Assembly (NCBI RefSeq): GCF_000972865.1
Contig: NZ_CP011144.1
Coordinates: 2,232,001-2,296,000 of the forward strand
Length of the DNA stretch: 64,000 nt
From: Pseudoxanthomonas suwonensis
GTDB lineage: Bacteria > Pseudomonadota > Gammaproteobacteria > Xanthomonadales > Xanthomonadaceae
Direction of reading: 5' to 3'
Shown piece by piece: positions 51,579 through 60,136 of this stretch. The notes below the pieces were generated by a model, which was given only the letters and a program-made list of their open reading frames with translations, was not told the DNA's origin and searched no databases. Each line of letters begins with the position of its first letter. Position 1 is the first letter of the stretch. The position numbers and the translations under genes were made by a program.

Positions 51579-52892
51579 CTAGGAAAGGGCGTCGCGATCG
51601 ATCCGCGAATGCCGGCGCGTGTCGGGCATCCACACGTACACCACCAGCGAGCATGCGATGCACGCGGTGACGTACCAGTAGAAGCCGCTCTCCACGCCGA
51701 TGCGCTTGAACCACAACGCCACCGACTCGGCGGTGCCGCCGAACAGGGCCACGGTCAGGGCGTATGGCAGGCCGACGCCCAGCGCGCGCACTTCCACCGG
51801 AAACAGCTCGGCCTTCACCACCGCGTTGATCGCGGTGTAGCCGCTGAGCACCACCAGCGCCAGCATCACCAGCCAGAATGCTTCGCCCGGGCCCTGCACG
51901 GTCTGCAGCCGGCCCAGGATCGGCACGGTCATCAGCGTGCCCAGCACGCCGAAGGCGATCAGCACCGGGCGCCGGCCGATGCGGTCCGACAGCGCGCCGA
52001 CCAGCGGCTGCAGCAGCATGAACACGAACAGGGTGGAGGCGTTGACCAGCGCGGCGGCCTGGGTGGACAGCCCGGCGCTGTTGACCAGGAACTTGTGCAC
52101 GTAGGTGGTGTACGTATAGAAGGCGAGCGTGCCGCCCATGGTTAGGCCGACCACGGTGAGCAGCGCGCGCGGATGCTGCAGCAGGACGCGCAGCGTGCCC
52201 TGGCTGCGCTGGTGCTCGGCCGAGTCATCGGCCTCGCTGCGCTGGAACGATTCGGTCTCGGCCATGTTCCGCCGCAGCCACAGCGCCACCAGCGCGGCCA
52301 GCGCGCCGATCGCGAACGGGATGCGCCAACCCCATTCGCGCAGTTGTTCCGGCGCCAGCACCTGCTGCAGCACGATCAGCACCGCCAGCGCGATCAGGTG
52401 CCCCATCACCAGGGTCACGTACTGGAAGCTGGACCAGAAGCCGCGGTGCTCGCGGCTGGCCATCTCGCTCAGGTAGGTGGCCGAGGTGCCGTACTCGCCG
52501 CCGACCGACAGGCCCTGCAGCAGCCGCGCCAGCACCAGCAGCACCGGCGCGGCCACGCCGATGCTGGCGTAGCCGGGGGTGAAGGCGATGACCAGCGAGC
52601 CGGCGCACATCATCAGCACCGACAGCAGCAGCGCTGCCTTGCGCCCGTGCCGGTCGGCGTAGCGGCCCAGCAGCCAGCCGCCCAGCGGCCGCATCAGGAA
52701 GCCGACCGCGAAGATCGCCGCGGTCTTCAGCAACTGGCTGGTGCGGTCGCCGCCGGGGAAGAACACCTCGGCGAAGTACAGCGAGAACGCCGCGTACACG
52801 TACCAGTCGTACCACTCCACCAGGTTGCCGACCGAGCCGCTGAAGATGCTGCGCAGGCGGCGGGCCGGCGTCAGGTCGGGTGATGGACTCAT
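51579..52892 (-). CDS. MFS transporter, KgtP-like (dicarboxylate/alpha-ketoglutarate type)
   Basis: A 437-residue 12-helix major facilitator of the metabolite:H+ symporter family. The loop motifs GRYADRHGRKAAL (near residue 75-87) and GALSDRIGRRPVL (about 300-312) are the classical ones. The first helix WYDWYVYAAFSLYFAEVFFP and the SVGGEYGTSATYLSEMA stretch (about 140-155) are characteristic of KgtP/ShiA/ProP-type carriers, so the substrate is probably an organic acid or zwitterion. The start at 52892 (MSPSPDLTP) is preferred over a longer frame. It lies 23 bp upstream of NDH-2. Confidence 0.9.
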   Translation of the reverse strand: MSPSPDLTPARRLRSIFSGSVGNLVEWYDWYVYAAFSLYFAEVFFPGGDRTSQLLKTAAIFAVGFLMRPLGGWLLGRYADRHGRKAALLLSVLMMCAGSLVIAFTPGYASIGVAAPVLLVLARLLQGLSVGGEYGTSATYLSEMASREHRGFWSSFQYVTLVMGHLIALAVLIVLQQVLAPEQLREWGWRIPFAIGALAALVALWLRRNMAETESFQRSEADDSAEHQRSQGTLRVLLQHPRALLTVVGLTMGGTLAFYTYTTYVHKFLVNSAGLSTQAAALVNASTLFVFMLLQPLVGALSDRIGRRPVLIAFGVLGTLMTVPILGRLQTVQGPGEAFWLVMLALVVLSGYTAINAVVKAELFPVEVRALGVGLPYALTVALFGGTAESVALWFKRIGVESGFYWYVTACIACSLVVYVWMPDTRRHSRIDRDALS

Positions 52893-53013
52893 GGCCCGAT
52901 TCTGGCATGGCGCCGCGGCGGAGGACACGCGGTCGCGATGCGGTGCCGATGCGCGTGCGGCGATGCGCCGCGTGCGCTGGTTCGGGAACCGTCGCCGGCC
53001 GTGCCGGCCACGG

Positions 53014-54156
53014 TCAGGACAGGCTGCGCAGCAGCAGTATCGCCAGGTCGGTCTGCCGGTGGGTGCCGGTCTTGGAGAAGATGCCCTTCAGGTACTGCCG
53101 CGCGGTGCCCTCGGTGATGCCGAGCCGCACGGCGGATACGGACAGGGAGTGGCCGTCCTTCAGCGCGACGGCAAGTTCGGCCTCGCGCCGGGTCAGGCCG
53201 AAAGCGTCCATCAGGGCGTCGATGCCGCCGCTGGACTCGCGGTCGGGATCGCGCAGCAGCAGGACCACGGCGTCGGCGAACAACGGGTCATCGAAGGGGC
53301 CGGCGAGACCGCACGCGGGCGCCGCCGCGAGCAGCAACGGGTGCAGTGGGGGATCCCGGGCGACCGCCAGGGTGGTGCGCCCCTCGAGCGGGGCATCGGC
53401 ATCGGTGCGCATGCGCCGCCCATCCTGTGCGATGCGCGACGCATTGCGCAGCAGCGCCTGCAGGCGCTGGTCGACCTGGGCGTTGGCCGCGCGCAATCCG
53501 TGGCGGTCCAGGCGCAGCGCGTTCCCCTCGTCCAGGATCGCGCGGGCGGCGGCGTTGAGGTGGTGCACCCGGCCGTCGTCGCCGACGATCACGACTCCTT
53601 CCTCGAGCGCATCCAGCACGGCATGGACCCGATGCAGCGCCGTCTCCCCGGCGAGCAGCCGGCTGCGCAGCCGCCAGGCATTGTGGAGGTGGTACAGCAC
53701 CGGCTGGAGCAGCGCCAGGTCGCGGTCGGAGAAGTCGCGTCCGCGTGTCGCGTCGCGGCAGACCGCGATCGCCGCGTGGCCGTGGCGGTGGCGCCAGGTG
53801 AACGCCAGTCCGTGCCCGCCGTGCAGCGGAAGGATCAGCTCCTGGTAGAACTCCGTGCGCACCATTTCGCGGAGCGGGAAGTAGTCCGACATCCGGCATG
53901 CCGCCCTGGCCGGCATGCATGCCAGCGAGGGGTCGAACATCGTCGCCGACGCCAGCCGGCGGGCCAGGGTCCGCATGCCGGGATCCAGTCGGCTGAAATG
54001 GGTGAGCAACGCGCCGCCGCTTGCATCCGACAGCGCCGCATGCTCGGCGCCGATCCGGTCGCGCAGCATGTCGAGCCACACGCTCTCGGCGTCGGCGTCG
54101 AGCACGGTTTCGTAGATGCGGCCCACCGTTTCCAGCAGTGCCCGGCTGTCGTCCAT
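53014..54156 (-). CDS. LuxR-family transcriptional regulator with sensory N-terminus
   Basis: A 380-residue protein. The C-terminal LuxR HTH is clear: LTRREAELAVALKDGHSLSVSAVRLGITEGTARQYLKGIFSKTG (about 318-361, in two segments), with a normal recognition helix. Residues about 1-190 look like an unassigned alpha/beta sensory domain, and 190-280 contain a PAS-like block (VLDALEEGVVIVGDDGRVHHLN). No receiver domain or autoinducer signature is seen. The ATG at 54156 has a good AGGAGT ribosome site. It is divergent from the prolyl oligopeptidase gene, which it may control, and 121 bp upstream of the MFS gene. Confidence 0.87.
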   Translation of the reverse strand: MDDSRALLETVGRIYETVLDADAESVWLDMLRDRIGAEHAALSDASGGALLTHFSRLDPGMRTLARRLASATMFDPSLACMPARAACRMSDYFPLREMVRTEFYQELILPLHGGHGLAFTWRHRHGHAAIAVCRDATRGRDFSDRDLALLQPVLYHLHNAWRLRSRLLAGETALHRVHAVLDALEEGVVIVGDDGRVHHLNAAARAILDEGNALRLDRHGLRAANAQVDQRLQALLRNASRIAQDGRRMRTDADAPLEGRTTLAVARDPPLHPLLLAAAPACGLAGPFDDPLFADAVVLLLRDPDRESSGGIDALMDAFGLTRREAELAVALKDGHSLSVSAVRLGITEGTARQYLKGIFSKTGTHRQTDLAILLLRSLS

Positions 54157-54308
54157 CGCGACACTCCTGTTTGGGAGTAGCGCACGTCGCGTGCAGTCTC
54201 CTACAACTGCACGGGCGGTTCCACCCTGACTGTAGCCGGCCGCCGAAGCCGTTGCCCGCGGAAACGGTCGTCCAGACGCCAGTCCCCATCGATGCAAGGA
54301 GCGCGCCG

Positions 54309-56570
54309 ATGCGCATGTCCGCCTTCTCCGGTTCCCTGGCCGCCGCCGCTTCGTGCGGGTCACGGGAGGTCGCATTGCCAGCGCTGCTTCTGGCTGCACT
54401 GCTGATGCCGGGCTGCGCCCGGGCCTGGGCGACCGATGCGCCGCCGCCGGCAAAGAAGATCCCCGTCGTCGACACCTACCATGGCGTCGAGATCGTCGAT
54501 CCCTATCGCTGGCTCGAGGACCTGCGGGACCCGGATACCCGGGACTGGATCAAGGCCCAGGCCGAGTACACCGATCGTGTCCTGCAGGCGTTGCCGGAGC
54601 GCGATGCGATCCTGGCCAGGCTGCAGGCGCCGGACGCCCCGGAGACCGTGATCCGCCGGGTGCAACGGCGCGGCGAGCGCTGGTTCTATCTGCGTCGCGC
54701 GCCGGACGAGAACGACTTCGTGCTGGTCATGCGCGAGCGCGCCGGCCCGCCCGAGCGCGTGCTGGTCGACCCGGCCACCGCGTTCGCGGACGGCAGGCGC
54801 TGGTCGATCAACCACTTCGATGCCTCGCCCGATGGCCGCCACGTCGCCTACCTGGTTTCGGAAGGCGGGCGCGAGGACCCGGACACGCGTGTCTTCGACG
54901 TCCAGGCCGGTCGCGACACCGGCCTGCGCATCGAGCGCACCTGGGACGCGCGCTGGCTGCCGGACGGCAGCGGCTTCTTCTCGATGCGGCTGCCGCGGCT
55001 GTCGGAATCGGACTCCGCGCTCGACGGCCGCAGGAACCTGCGTACCTACCTGCACCGGCTCGGCGCACCGGATCCGGAGCGCGACCGGCTGCTGGCCGGC
55101 GCCGGGATCGACCCGCGCCTGCCGATGGATCCGATCGAAAGCGCCACGCTGACCGTGCCGGAAGGCACCGAGCTGCTGCTGGCCAGGATCGATCGCGGCG
55201 TCGACAGGCATTCGGCGTTCTATGTCGCGCCGTTGGCCAGCCTGGAAGAAGACGCCGGCATTCCCTGGCGGCGACTGGCCGACTTCCAGGACGAAGTGGC
55301 CGACATCGCGATCCACGGCCAGGACCTCTACCTGCTCTCGTCCAGGGACGCGCCCCGTTACCGGGTGTTGCGCACCTCGTTGCAGGCGCCGGATCCGGCG
55401 CGCGCGCAGGTGGTGGTGGCCGAGGGCCGCGGGGCGATCCAGGCGATCGCTGCGGCGCGCGACGCGCTGTACGTGCAGACCCTGGACGGCGGCCTGTCGC
55501 AGCTGTCGCGCGTCGAGTACGGCCGCGGTACGCCGCAGCCGGTGGCGCTGCCGGAAGGAACGTCGGCCGCGCTGCTGCCGCGCGCGACCGCGGCCGACGC
55601 CGCCGGTGCGGTCTATGCACTGGCGGCCTTCACCACGCCGCCGGCGTATTTGCACTACGACCCGGCTGTCGGCCGTTCCACCGACCTGCACCTGCTGCCC
55701 CCACCCACGGCGGACCGCAGCCGCATCCAGACCCGCGTCCTGCAGGCGCCCAGCCATGACGGCGTGGACGTGCCGATGGTGGTCATGCACCGCAAGGGCA
55801 TCGCGCTCGACGGCAGCCATCCGGCGTTGCTGATCGGCTACGGTGCGTACGGGATCAGCATACTGGACCCGGCCAACTGGCCCGAGCGCAGCGTCATCGA
55901 CCGTTGGGTCGACAACGGCTTCGTGCTCGCGATCGCGGGCGTGCGCGGCGGCGGCGAATATGGCCGGCCGTGGCACCTGGCCGGCAAGGAGGCGACCAAG
56001 CCCAACACCTGGAAGGACTTCATCGCCGCGGCCGAAACCCTGGTCCGCGAAGGCTATACCCGGCCGGAGCGGCTGGCCGGCAACGGCGCCAGCGCCGGCG
56101 GCATCCTGATCGGCAACGCCTTCGTCGAGCGCCCGGACCTGTTCGCCGTGGCCCTGGTCGATGTCGGCTGGACCAACGCGTTGCGGCTGGAGGCCTCGAC
56201 CAATGGCGCCGGCAATGCTCCGGAATTCGGCACGACCGCCAGCCGCCTGGGTTTCGAGGCATTGCGGGCGATGGATGCGTTCCACAAGGTGAAGGACGGC
56301 GACCGGTACCCGGCAGTGTTGCTGGTCCACGGTTACAACGATCCCCGGGTCGACGTGTGGTTCTCGGCCAAGTTCGCCGCACGCCTGCAGGCGGCCAGCG
56401 GCAGCGGCAAACCGGTGTTGCTGCGCGTGGACTACGACGCCGGCCACGGCCACGGAACCGGCCGCGCGCAGAACGACGCCCAGGACGCCGACAAGATCGC
56501 CTTCATCCGCTGGCGGCTGGGCCTCTCCGGGGATGCCGCCGCGCGCGCTTCGGGTGCCGCCGGGGAATAG
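54309..56570 (+). CDS. Exported prolyl oligopeptidase (S9A)
   Basis: A 753-residue prolyl oligopeptidase. A signal peptide with a hydrophobic core lies near residues 20-45 and ends close to CARAWA, so a lipoprotein form (MPGC) cannot be excluded. The propeller starts with VDTYHGVEIVDPYRWLED (about 57-74), diagnostic for S9A. The triad is Ser in NGASAGG (near 594), Asp in YNDPRVD (near 676) and His in AGHGHG (near 712). It cleaves after proline in peptides. Start at ATG 54309, with AAGGAG seven bases upstream. An ATG two codons later is also possible. Divergent from the LuxR gene. Confidence 0.93.
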   Translation: MRMSAFSGSLAAAASCGSREVALPALLLAALLMPGCARAWATDAPPPAKKIPVVDTYHGVEIVDPYRWLEDLRDPDTRDWIKAQAEYTDRVLQALPERDAILARLQAPDAPETVIRRVQRRGERWFYLRRAPDENDFVLVMRERAGPPERVLVDPATAFADGRRWSINHFDASPDGRHVAYLVSEGGREDPDTRVFDVQAGRDTGLRIERTWDARWLPDGSGFFSMRLPRLSESDSALDGRRNLRTYLHRLGAPDPERDRLLAGAGIDPRLPMDPIESATLTVPEGTELLLARIDRGVDRHSAFYVAPLASLEEDAGIPWRRLADFQDEVADIAIHGQDLYLLSSRDAPRYRVLRTSLQAPDPARAQVVVAEGRGAIQAIAAARDALYVQTLDGGLSQLSRVEYGRGTPQPVALPEGTSAALLPRATAADAAGAVYALAAFTTPPAYLHYDPAVGRSTDLHLLPPPTADRSRIQTRVLQAPSHDGVDVPMVVMHRKGIALDGSHPALLIGYGAYGISILDPANWPERSVIDRWVDNGFVLAIAGVRGGGEYGRPWHLAGKEATKPNTWKDFIAAAETLVREGYTRPERLAGNGASAGGILIGNAFVERPDLFAVALVDVGWTNALRLEASTNGAGNAPEFGTTASRLGFEALRAMDAFHKVKDGDRYPAVLLVHGYNDPRVDVWFSAKFAARLQAASGSGKPVLLRVDYDAGHGHGTGRAQNDAQDADKIAFIRWRLGLSGDAAARASGAAGE

Positions 56571-56667
56571 GGCCGTCGCGCCGGCAGGCGGTGGGTGCCG
56601 GAAGGCGCGCGCCCGGACTGTGCCAGACTGCACCGGCGGCCATCCGGCCGTTTCCGGGGAGAGCGAC

Positions 56668-57414
56668 GTGGCCGAAGCGGAGAAGCGCATCGCCCTGCTG
56701 ATCGACGCCGACAACGCGCCGGCGGGCCGGATCGACGTGATCCTGGCCGAGGTCGCGCGCCACGGCGTGGCCAACGTGCGCCGCGCCTACGGCAACTGGA
56801 AGAGCACGAACCTGAAGGGCTGGGAAGCGGTGCTGCACGAGTACGCGATCCGGCCGGTGCAGCAGTTCGCCTATTCCAGCGGCAAGAACGCCTCGGACAT
56901 GGCGATGGTGGTCGACGCCATGGACCTGCTGTACGCGCGCAACCTCGACGGTTTCGCCATCATTTCCAGCGACGCCGACTTCACCCCGCTGGTGATGCGG
57001 CTGCTCACCGACGGAGTCAAGGTCTACGGCTTCGGCGAGAAGAAGACGCCCAAGCCGTTCGTCAACGCCTGTTCCCAGTTCACCTACATCGAGGCGCTGG
57101 GCGCGCAGGTCGACGACGGCAAGGCCGACGCGGCGGCGCCGAAGTCCGCGCAGGACCTGCGTGGCGACGCGCGCCTGGTGCAGATGCTGCGCAGCGCGGT
57201 GGAGGCCGGCAGCAACGACGAGGGCTGGACCAACCTGGGCGTGGTCGGCAGCCAGATCGGCAACCAGGCCTCGTTCGACCCGCGCAACTACGGTTATCGC
57301 AAGCTCAGCGACCTGGTGAAGGCCAGTGGGCTGTTCGAACTGCGGCAGGAAGGCAAGACGATCTGGGTGCGGGACAAGCCGCGCCGACGCGCGGCGGCCA
57401 AGAAGACGTCCTGA
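56668..57414 (+). CDS. NYN-LOTUS protein (LabA/DUF88 type)
   Basis: A 248-residue soluble protein. Residues about 5-150 are a NYN/PIN-like nuclease domain with the acidic catalytic residues in LLIDADNAP, KNASDMAMVVDAMDLL and IISSDADFTPL. Residues about 170-240 form an OST-HTH/LOTUS domain (LVQMLRSAVEAG, GWTNLGVVGSQIGN, YRKLSDLVKASG). The combination suggests an RNA-directed nuclease or RNA-binding protein. It starts at GTG 56668, with GGGGAGAG eight bases upstream. It is convergent with priA and 97 bp after the peptidase gene. Confidence 0.9.
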   Translation: MAEAEKRIALLIDADNAPAGRIDVILAEVARHGVANVRRAYGNWKSTNLKGWEAVLHEYAIRPVQQFAYSSGKNASDMAMVVDAMDLLYARNLDGFAIISSDADFTPLVMRLLTDGVKVYGFGEKKTPKPFVNACSQFTYIEALGAQVDDGKADAAAPKSAQDLRGDARLVQMLRSAVEAGSNDEGWTNLGVVGSQIGNQASFDPRNYGYRKLSDLVKASGLFELRQEGKTIWVRDKPRRRAAAKKTS

Positions 57415-57477
57415 GCGCGGCCGCCGGCCACCGCCGGCACCGCATGCAGCGCCGCGGCTGCCGCCGCCGGGCCGCGC

Positions 57478-59700
57478 TCAGTACAGGTCCACCGGATCCA
57501 CGTCCAGCGACCAGCGCGTGCGCCGCGCCTCGGGCAGGGCGTGGATCGCCGGCAGCGCCGCGTCCAGCCGCGCGTGCAGCGCCGGGCGGCTGGGCGAGGA
57601 CAGCAGCAGCTGCATCCGGTACAGGCCGGCGCGACGCGGCATCGGCGCGGTCAGCGGCCCGTGCAGGTCCAGTGCCGGCGCGGCGGGGTCGGCGGCATCG
57701 AGCAGCGCGGCCTTGGCCGCGCGCAGGAACGCGGTGGCCGCTTCGGCCTGCTGCGCCTCGGCGCGCAGCAGCGCCAGGTGGGCGAAGGGCGGGAAGCCGG
57801 CTGCTTCGCGCTGGGCCAGCTCGTCGCGGGCGAAGCTGTCGTAGCCGCCGTTGATCAGGTCGTGCAGCAGGCGGTGCTCCGGATGGTGGGTCTGCCACCA
57901 CACCTCGCCCGCGCGCTGCGCGCGGCCGGCGCGGCCGGCCACCTGGATCAGCTGCTGGGCCAGCTTCTCGCCGGCGCGGAAGTCGGAGGAGAACAGGCCC
58001 TCGTCCACGCCGACCACGACCACCCGGGTCAGGTTCGGCAGGTCGTGGCCCTTGGCCAGGATCTGGGTGCCGACCAGGATCCCGGGCCTGTCGCCCAGTT
58101 CCGCCAGCAGCCTGGCCAGGCCGTCGCGGCGCTGGGTGGTGCCGCGGTCGATGCGCAGCACCGGCCAGCCAGCGAAGCGCTCGGCCAGCAGTTCCTCCAG
58201 CCGTTCGGTGCCGATGCCCTGCGGCTGCAGCGCCAGGCTGGCGCAGTCGGGGCAGGCCAGCGGTTTCGCCTGGCGGTGCCCGCAGTGGTGGCACAGCAGC
58301 CTGCCGCCGCCGGCATGCACGGTGAGCGGGGTGCTCTGCGCCGGCGTGCTGCAGCGCGGGCACTGCGCGCTCCAGCCGCAGTCGTGGCACAGCAGCACCG
58401 GCGCGTAGCCGCGGCGGTTCTTGAACACCAGCACCTGGCCGCCGTCGCGCAGCGCCGCGCCGATCGCCTCCAGCGTCTCCGGCGCCAGGCCGGCCTGCAG
58501 CGGGCGTTTGCGCACGTCCAGCACGCGCACCGCCGGCGGCCGGGCCTCGCCGGCGCGCCGGCGCAGGCGCAGGTGCGCGTAGCGCCCGGCCTGGGCGTTG
58601 TGCAGCGTCTCCAGCGACGGCGTCGCGCTGCCCAGCAGCACCGGCACGCCCAGCGCCTTGCCGCGGACCAGGGCGAAGTCGCGCGCGTGGTAGCGGATCC
58701 CGTCCTGCTGCTTGTAGCTGGCGTCGTGCTCCTCGTCGACCACGATCAGCCCGGCCTCGGGCAGCGGGATGAACACCGCCGAACGGGTGCCGACGATCAC
58801 CCGCGCCTCGCCGCGCCAGGCCGCGGCCCAGACCCGCGCGCGCTCGCCGTCGGCCAGGCCCGAGTGCAGCGCGTGCACCGGCACGCCCAGGCGCGCGCGG
58901 AAGCGCGCCAGGGTCTGCGGGGTCAGGCCGATCTCCGGCACCAGCACCAGCGCTTGGCGGCCGCGCGCCAGGCAGTCGGCGATGGCATGCAGGTAGACCT
59001 CGGTCTTGCCGCTGCCGGTGACGCCCTCCAGCAGCAGCGGTGCGAATCCGCCGGCGCGTGCGATCGCGTCGATCGCCTCCCGCTGCTCCGGGTTGGGTTC
59101 CGGGCCCGGGGCGGGCGCGGGTGCGCGGGCGACGGCGGGGACCGCGATGCGTTCGGCGTAGCCGCGCCGCGCCAGCGCGCGTGCCGCCTCGCGCCAGCCG
59201 TCGAGCTCGTGCTCCAGCCGGTCCTCGTCGACCGGGCCGGCGGCCAGCAGCGCGGCCAGCCGGTGCGGGCGGCCGGCCTTGCGCAGGCCGTCGCGGCCGG
59301 TGGCACCGGCTTCGGTCAGGGTCCAGGCCCAGGCATGGGTGTCGGGCAGCGGCTCGCCGGCGCGCAGCGGCGCGGGCAGGGCGGTGGCGAACACCTCGCC
59401 CAGCGGGGCATGGGTGTAGCGGGCCAGCCAGCGCAGCGAGTCCAGCAGTTCGCCCGCGAACAGCGGTTCGGCATCGGGCAGGGCGCTGGCGCGGCGCAGC
59501 CCGGCGTCGGTCCCGGGCGGGCCGATGCCGGCGACCACGCCCACCAGTTCGCGGTTGCCGAACGGGACCCGCACGCGGTGGCCGACCAGGGCCGGCGTGG
59601 CCCGTTCAGACTCAGGCGGCAGGTAGTCGAACAGCCGCGGCAGCGGGACCGGCAGGGCAACCTGGAGGCAGGCGGGAATGTCGGGGCCGGGGCCGGGCAT
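57478..59700 (-). CDS. priA: Primosomal helicase PriA
   Basis: A 740-residue PriA, the 3'-5' helicase that restarts collapsed replication forks. The N-terminal DNA-binding region starts with CLQVALPVPLPRLFDYLPP. The helicase has Walker A GVTGSGKTEVYL (near residue 228), DEEH and GTQILAKGHD, VGVDEGLFSSDFRAGE and QVAGRAGRA. The eight-cysteine zinc region is CHDCGWSAQCPRC and CHHCGH...CPDC (about 445-490). All blocks look intact. The ATG at 59700 opens it, just downstream of an AT-rich gap with DnaA boxes. Confidence 0.96.
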   Translation of the reverse strand: MPGPGPDIPACLQVALPVPLPRLFDYLPPESERATPALVGHRVRVPFGNRELVGVVAGIGPPGTDAGLRRASALPDAEPLFAGELLDSLRWLARYTHAPLGEVFATALPAPLRAGEPLPDTHAWAWTLTEAGATGRDGLRKAGRPHRLAALLAAGPVDEDRLEHELDGWREAARALARRGYAERIAVPAVARAPAPAPGPEPNPEQREAIDAIARAGGFAPLLLEGVTGSGKTEVYLHAIADCLARGRQALVLVPEIGLTPQTLARFRARLGVPVHALHSGLADGERARVWAAAWRGEARVIVGTRSAVFIPLPEAGLIVVDEEHDASYKQQDGIRYHARDFALVRGKALGVPVLLGSATPSLETLHNAQAGRYAHLRLRRRAGEARPPAVRVLDVRKRPLQAGLAPETLEAIGAALRDGGQVLVFKNRRGYAPVLLCHDCGWSAQCPRCSTPAQSTPLTVHAGGGRLLCHHCGHRQAKPLACPDCASLALQPQGIGTERLEELLAERFAGWPVLRIDRGTTQRRDGLARLLAELGDRPGILVGTQILAKGHDLPNLTRVVVVGVDEGLFSSDFRAGEKLAQQLIQVAGRAGRAQRAGEVWWQTHHPEHRLLHDLINGGYDSFARDELAQREAAGFPPFAHLALLRAEAQQAEAATAFLRAAKAALLDAADPAAPALDLHGPLTAPMPRRAGLYRMQLLLSSPSRPALHARLDAALPAIHALPEARRTRWSLDVDPVDLY

Positions 59701-60136
59701 CGGGCCAGTCTAAGGCCTTGTGCGACCGGGTCGCAGGAGCGGTGGTTTGCGGCGCATTGCTGCGCGCCAGTTGATGAGTGGGATGTAAACGGCCGTCACA
59801 GTTGGAGATTTGTGCTTATCCACACCAGATGTGGATAACCTTGTGCATCACCGTGATGCTTCACGCCGCAAACACGCAAATTCAAGCCTGTCAGTCAGGT
59901 TGGTCAAAAAAACGCCATATCGAAAATTACATTAAAATCATGCAGTTGGGCGTGAAACATGGCTGTAGCACGGCGTCGGCAGGCAAAAAACGCGGTTTTC
60001 GGCCGAAAGTAATTGCGCTGTGCACAACCGTTCCGACGGCAGGCCTTGTCACAACGGGCTGGAACGGCAGTTCCGACGCTGTCAACAGGCGGCGGGCGCG
60101 CCCGCCGGCGTATCCTCGCTGCATGCCGGAGACCCG
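59701..60136. other. AT-rich gap with a DnaA-box pair
   Basis: Bases 59805-60020 are the most AT-rich stretch here outside the DoxX promoter. It contains the DnaA-box pair listed separately, GCATCAC/GTGATGC (59845-59859), A/T runs with possible promoters (TAAAAT at 59933-59938), and TCGGCCGAAA. No gene or REP is seen; the frames are short. Two sites resembling DnaA boxes with mismatches (TTGTGCATC and TGTGCACAA) are also present. It may be a promoter and replication-linked control region for priA and the downstream gene. Confidence 0.55.
59816..59838. promoter_or_regulatory. Two perfect inverted DnaA boxes upstream of priA
   Basis: TTATCCACA (59816-59824) and TGTGGATAA (59830-59838) are exact 9-mer DnaA boxes facing each other, five bases apart. 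They form an 18-bp-arm-sum palindrome 116 bp upstream of the priA start. Two consensus boxes so close together are unlikely by chance in 70% GC DNA. They could couple priA transcription to DnaA, or form a DnaA reservoir or reactivation site. Confidence 0.8.

Noticed and set aside
59701..60136. Chromosome origin (oriC)
   Set aside because: Only two DnaA boxes are present, with no dnaA, dnaN, gidA or rpmH nearby. A regulatory site is the simpler reading.
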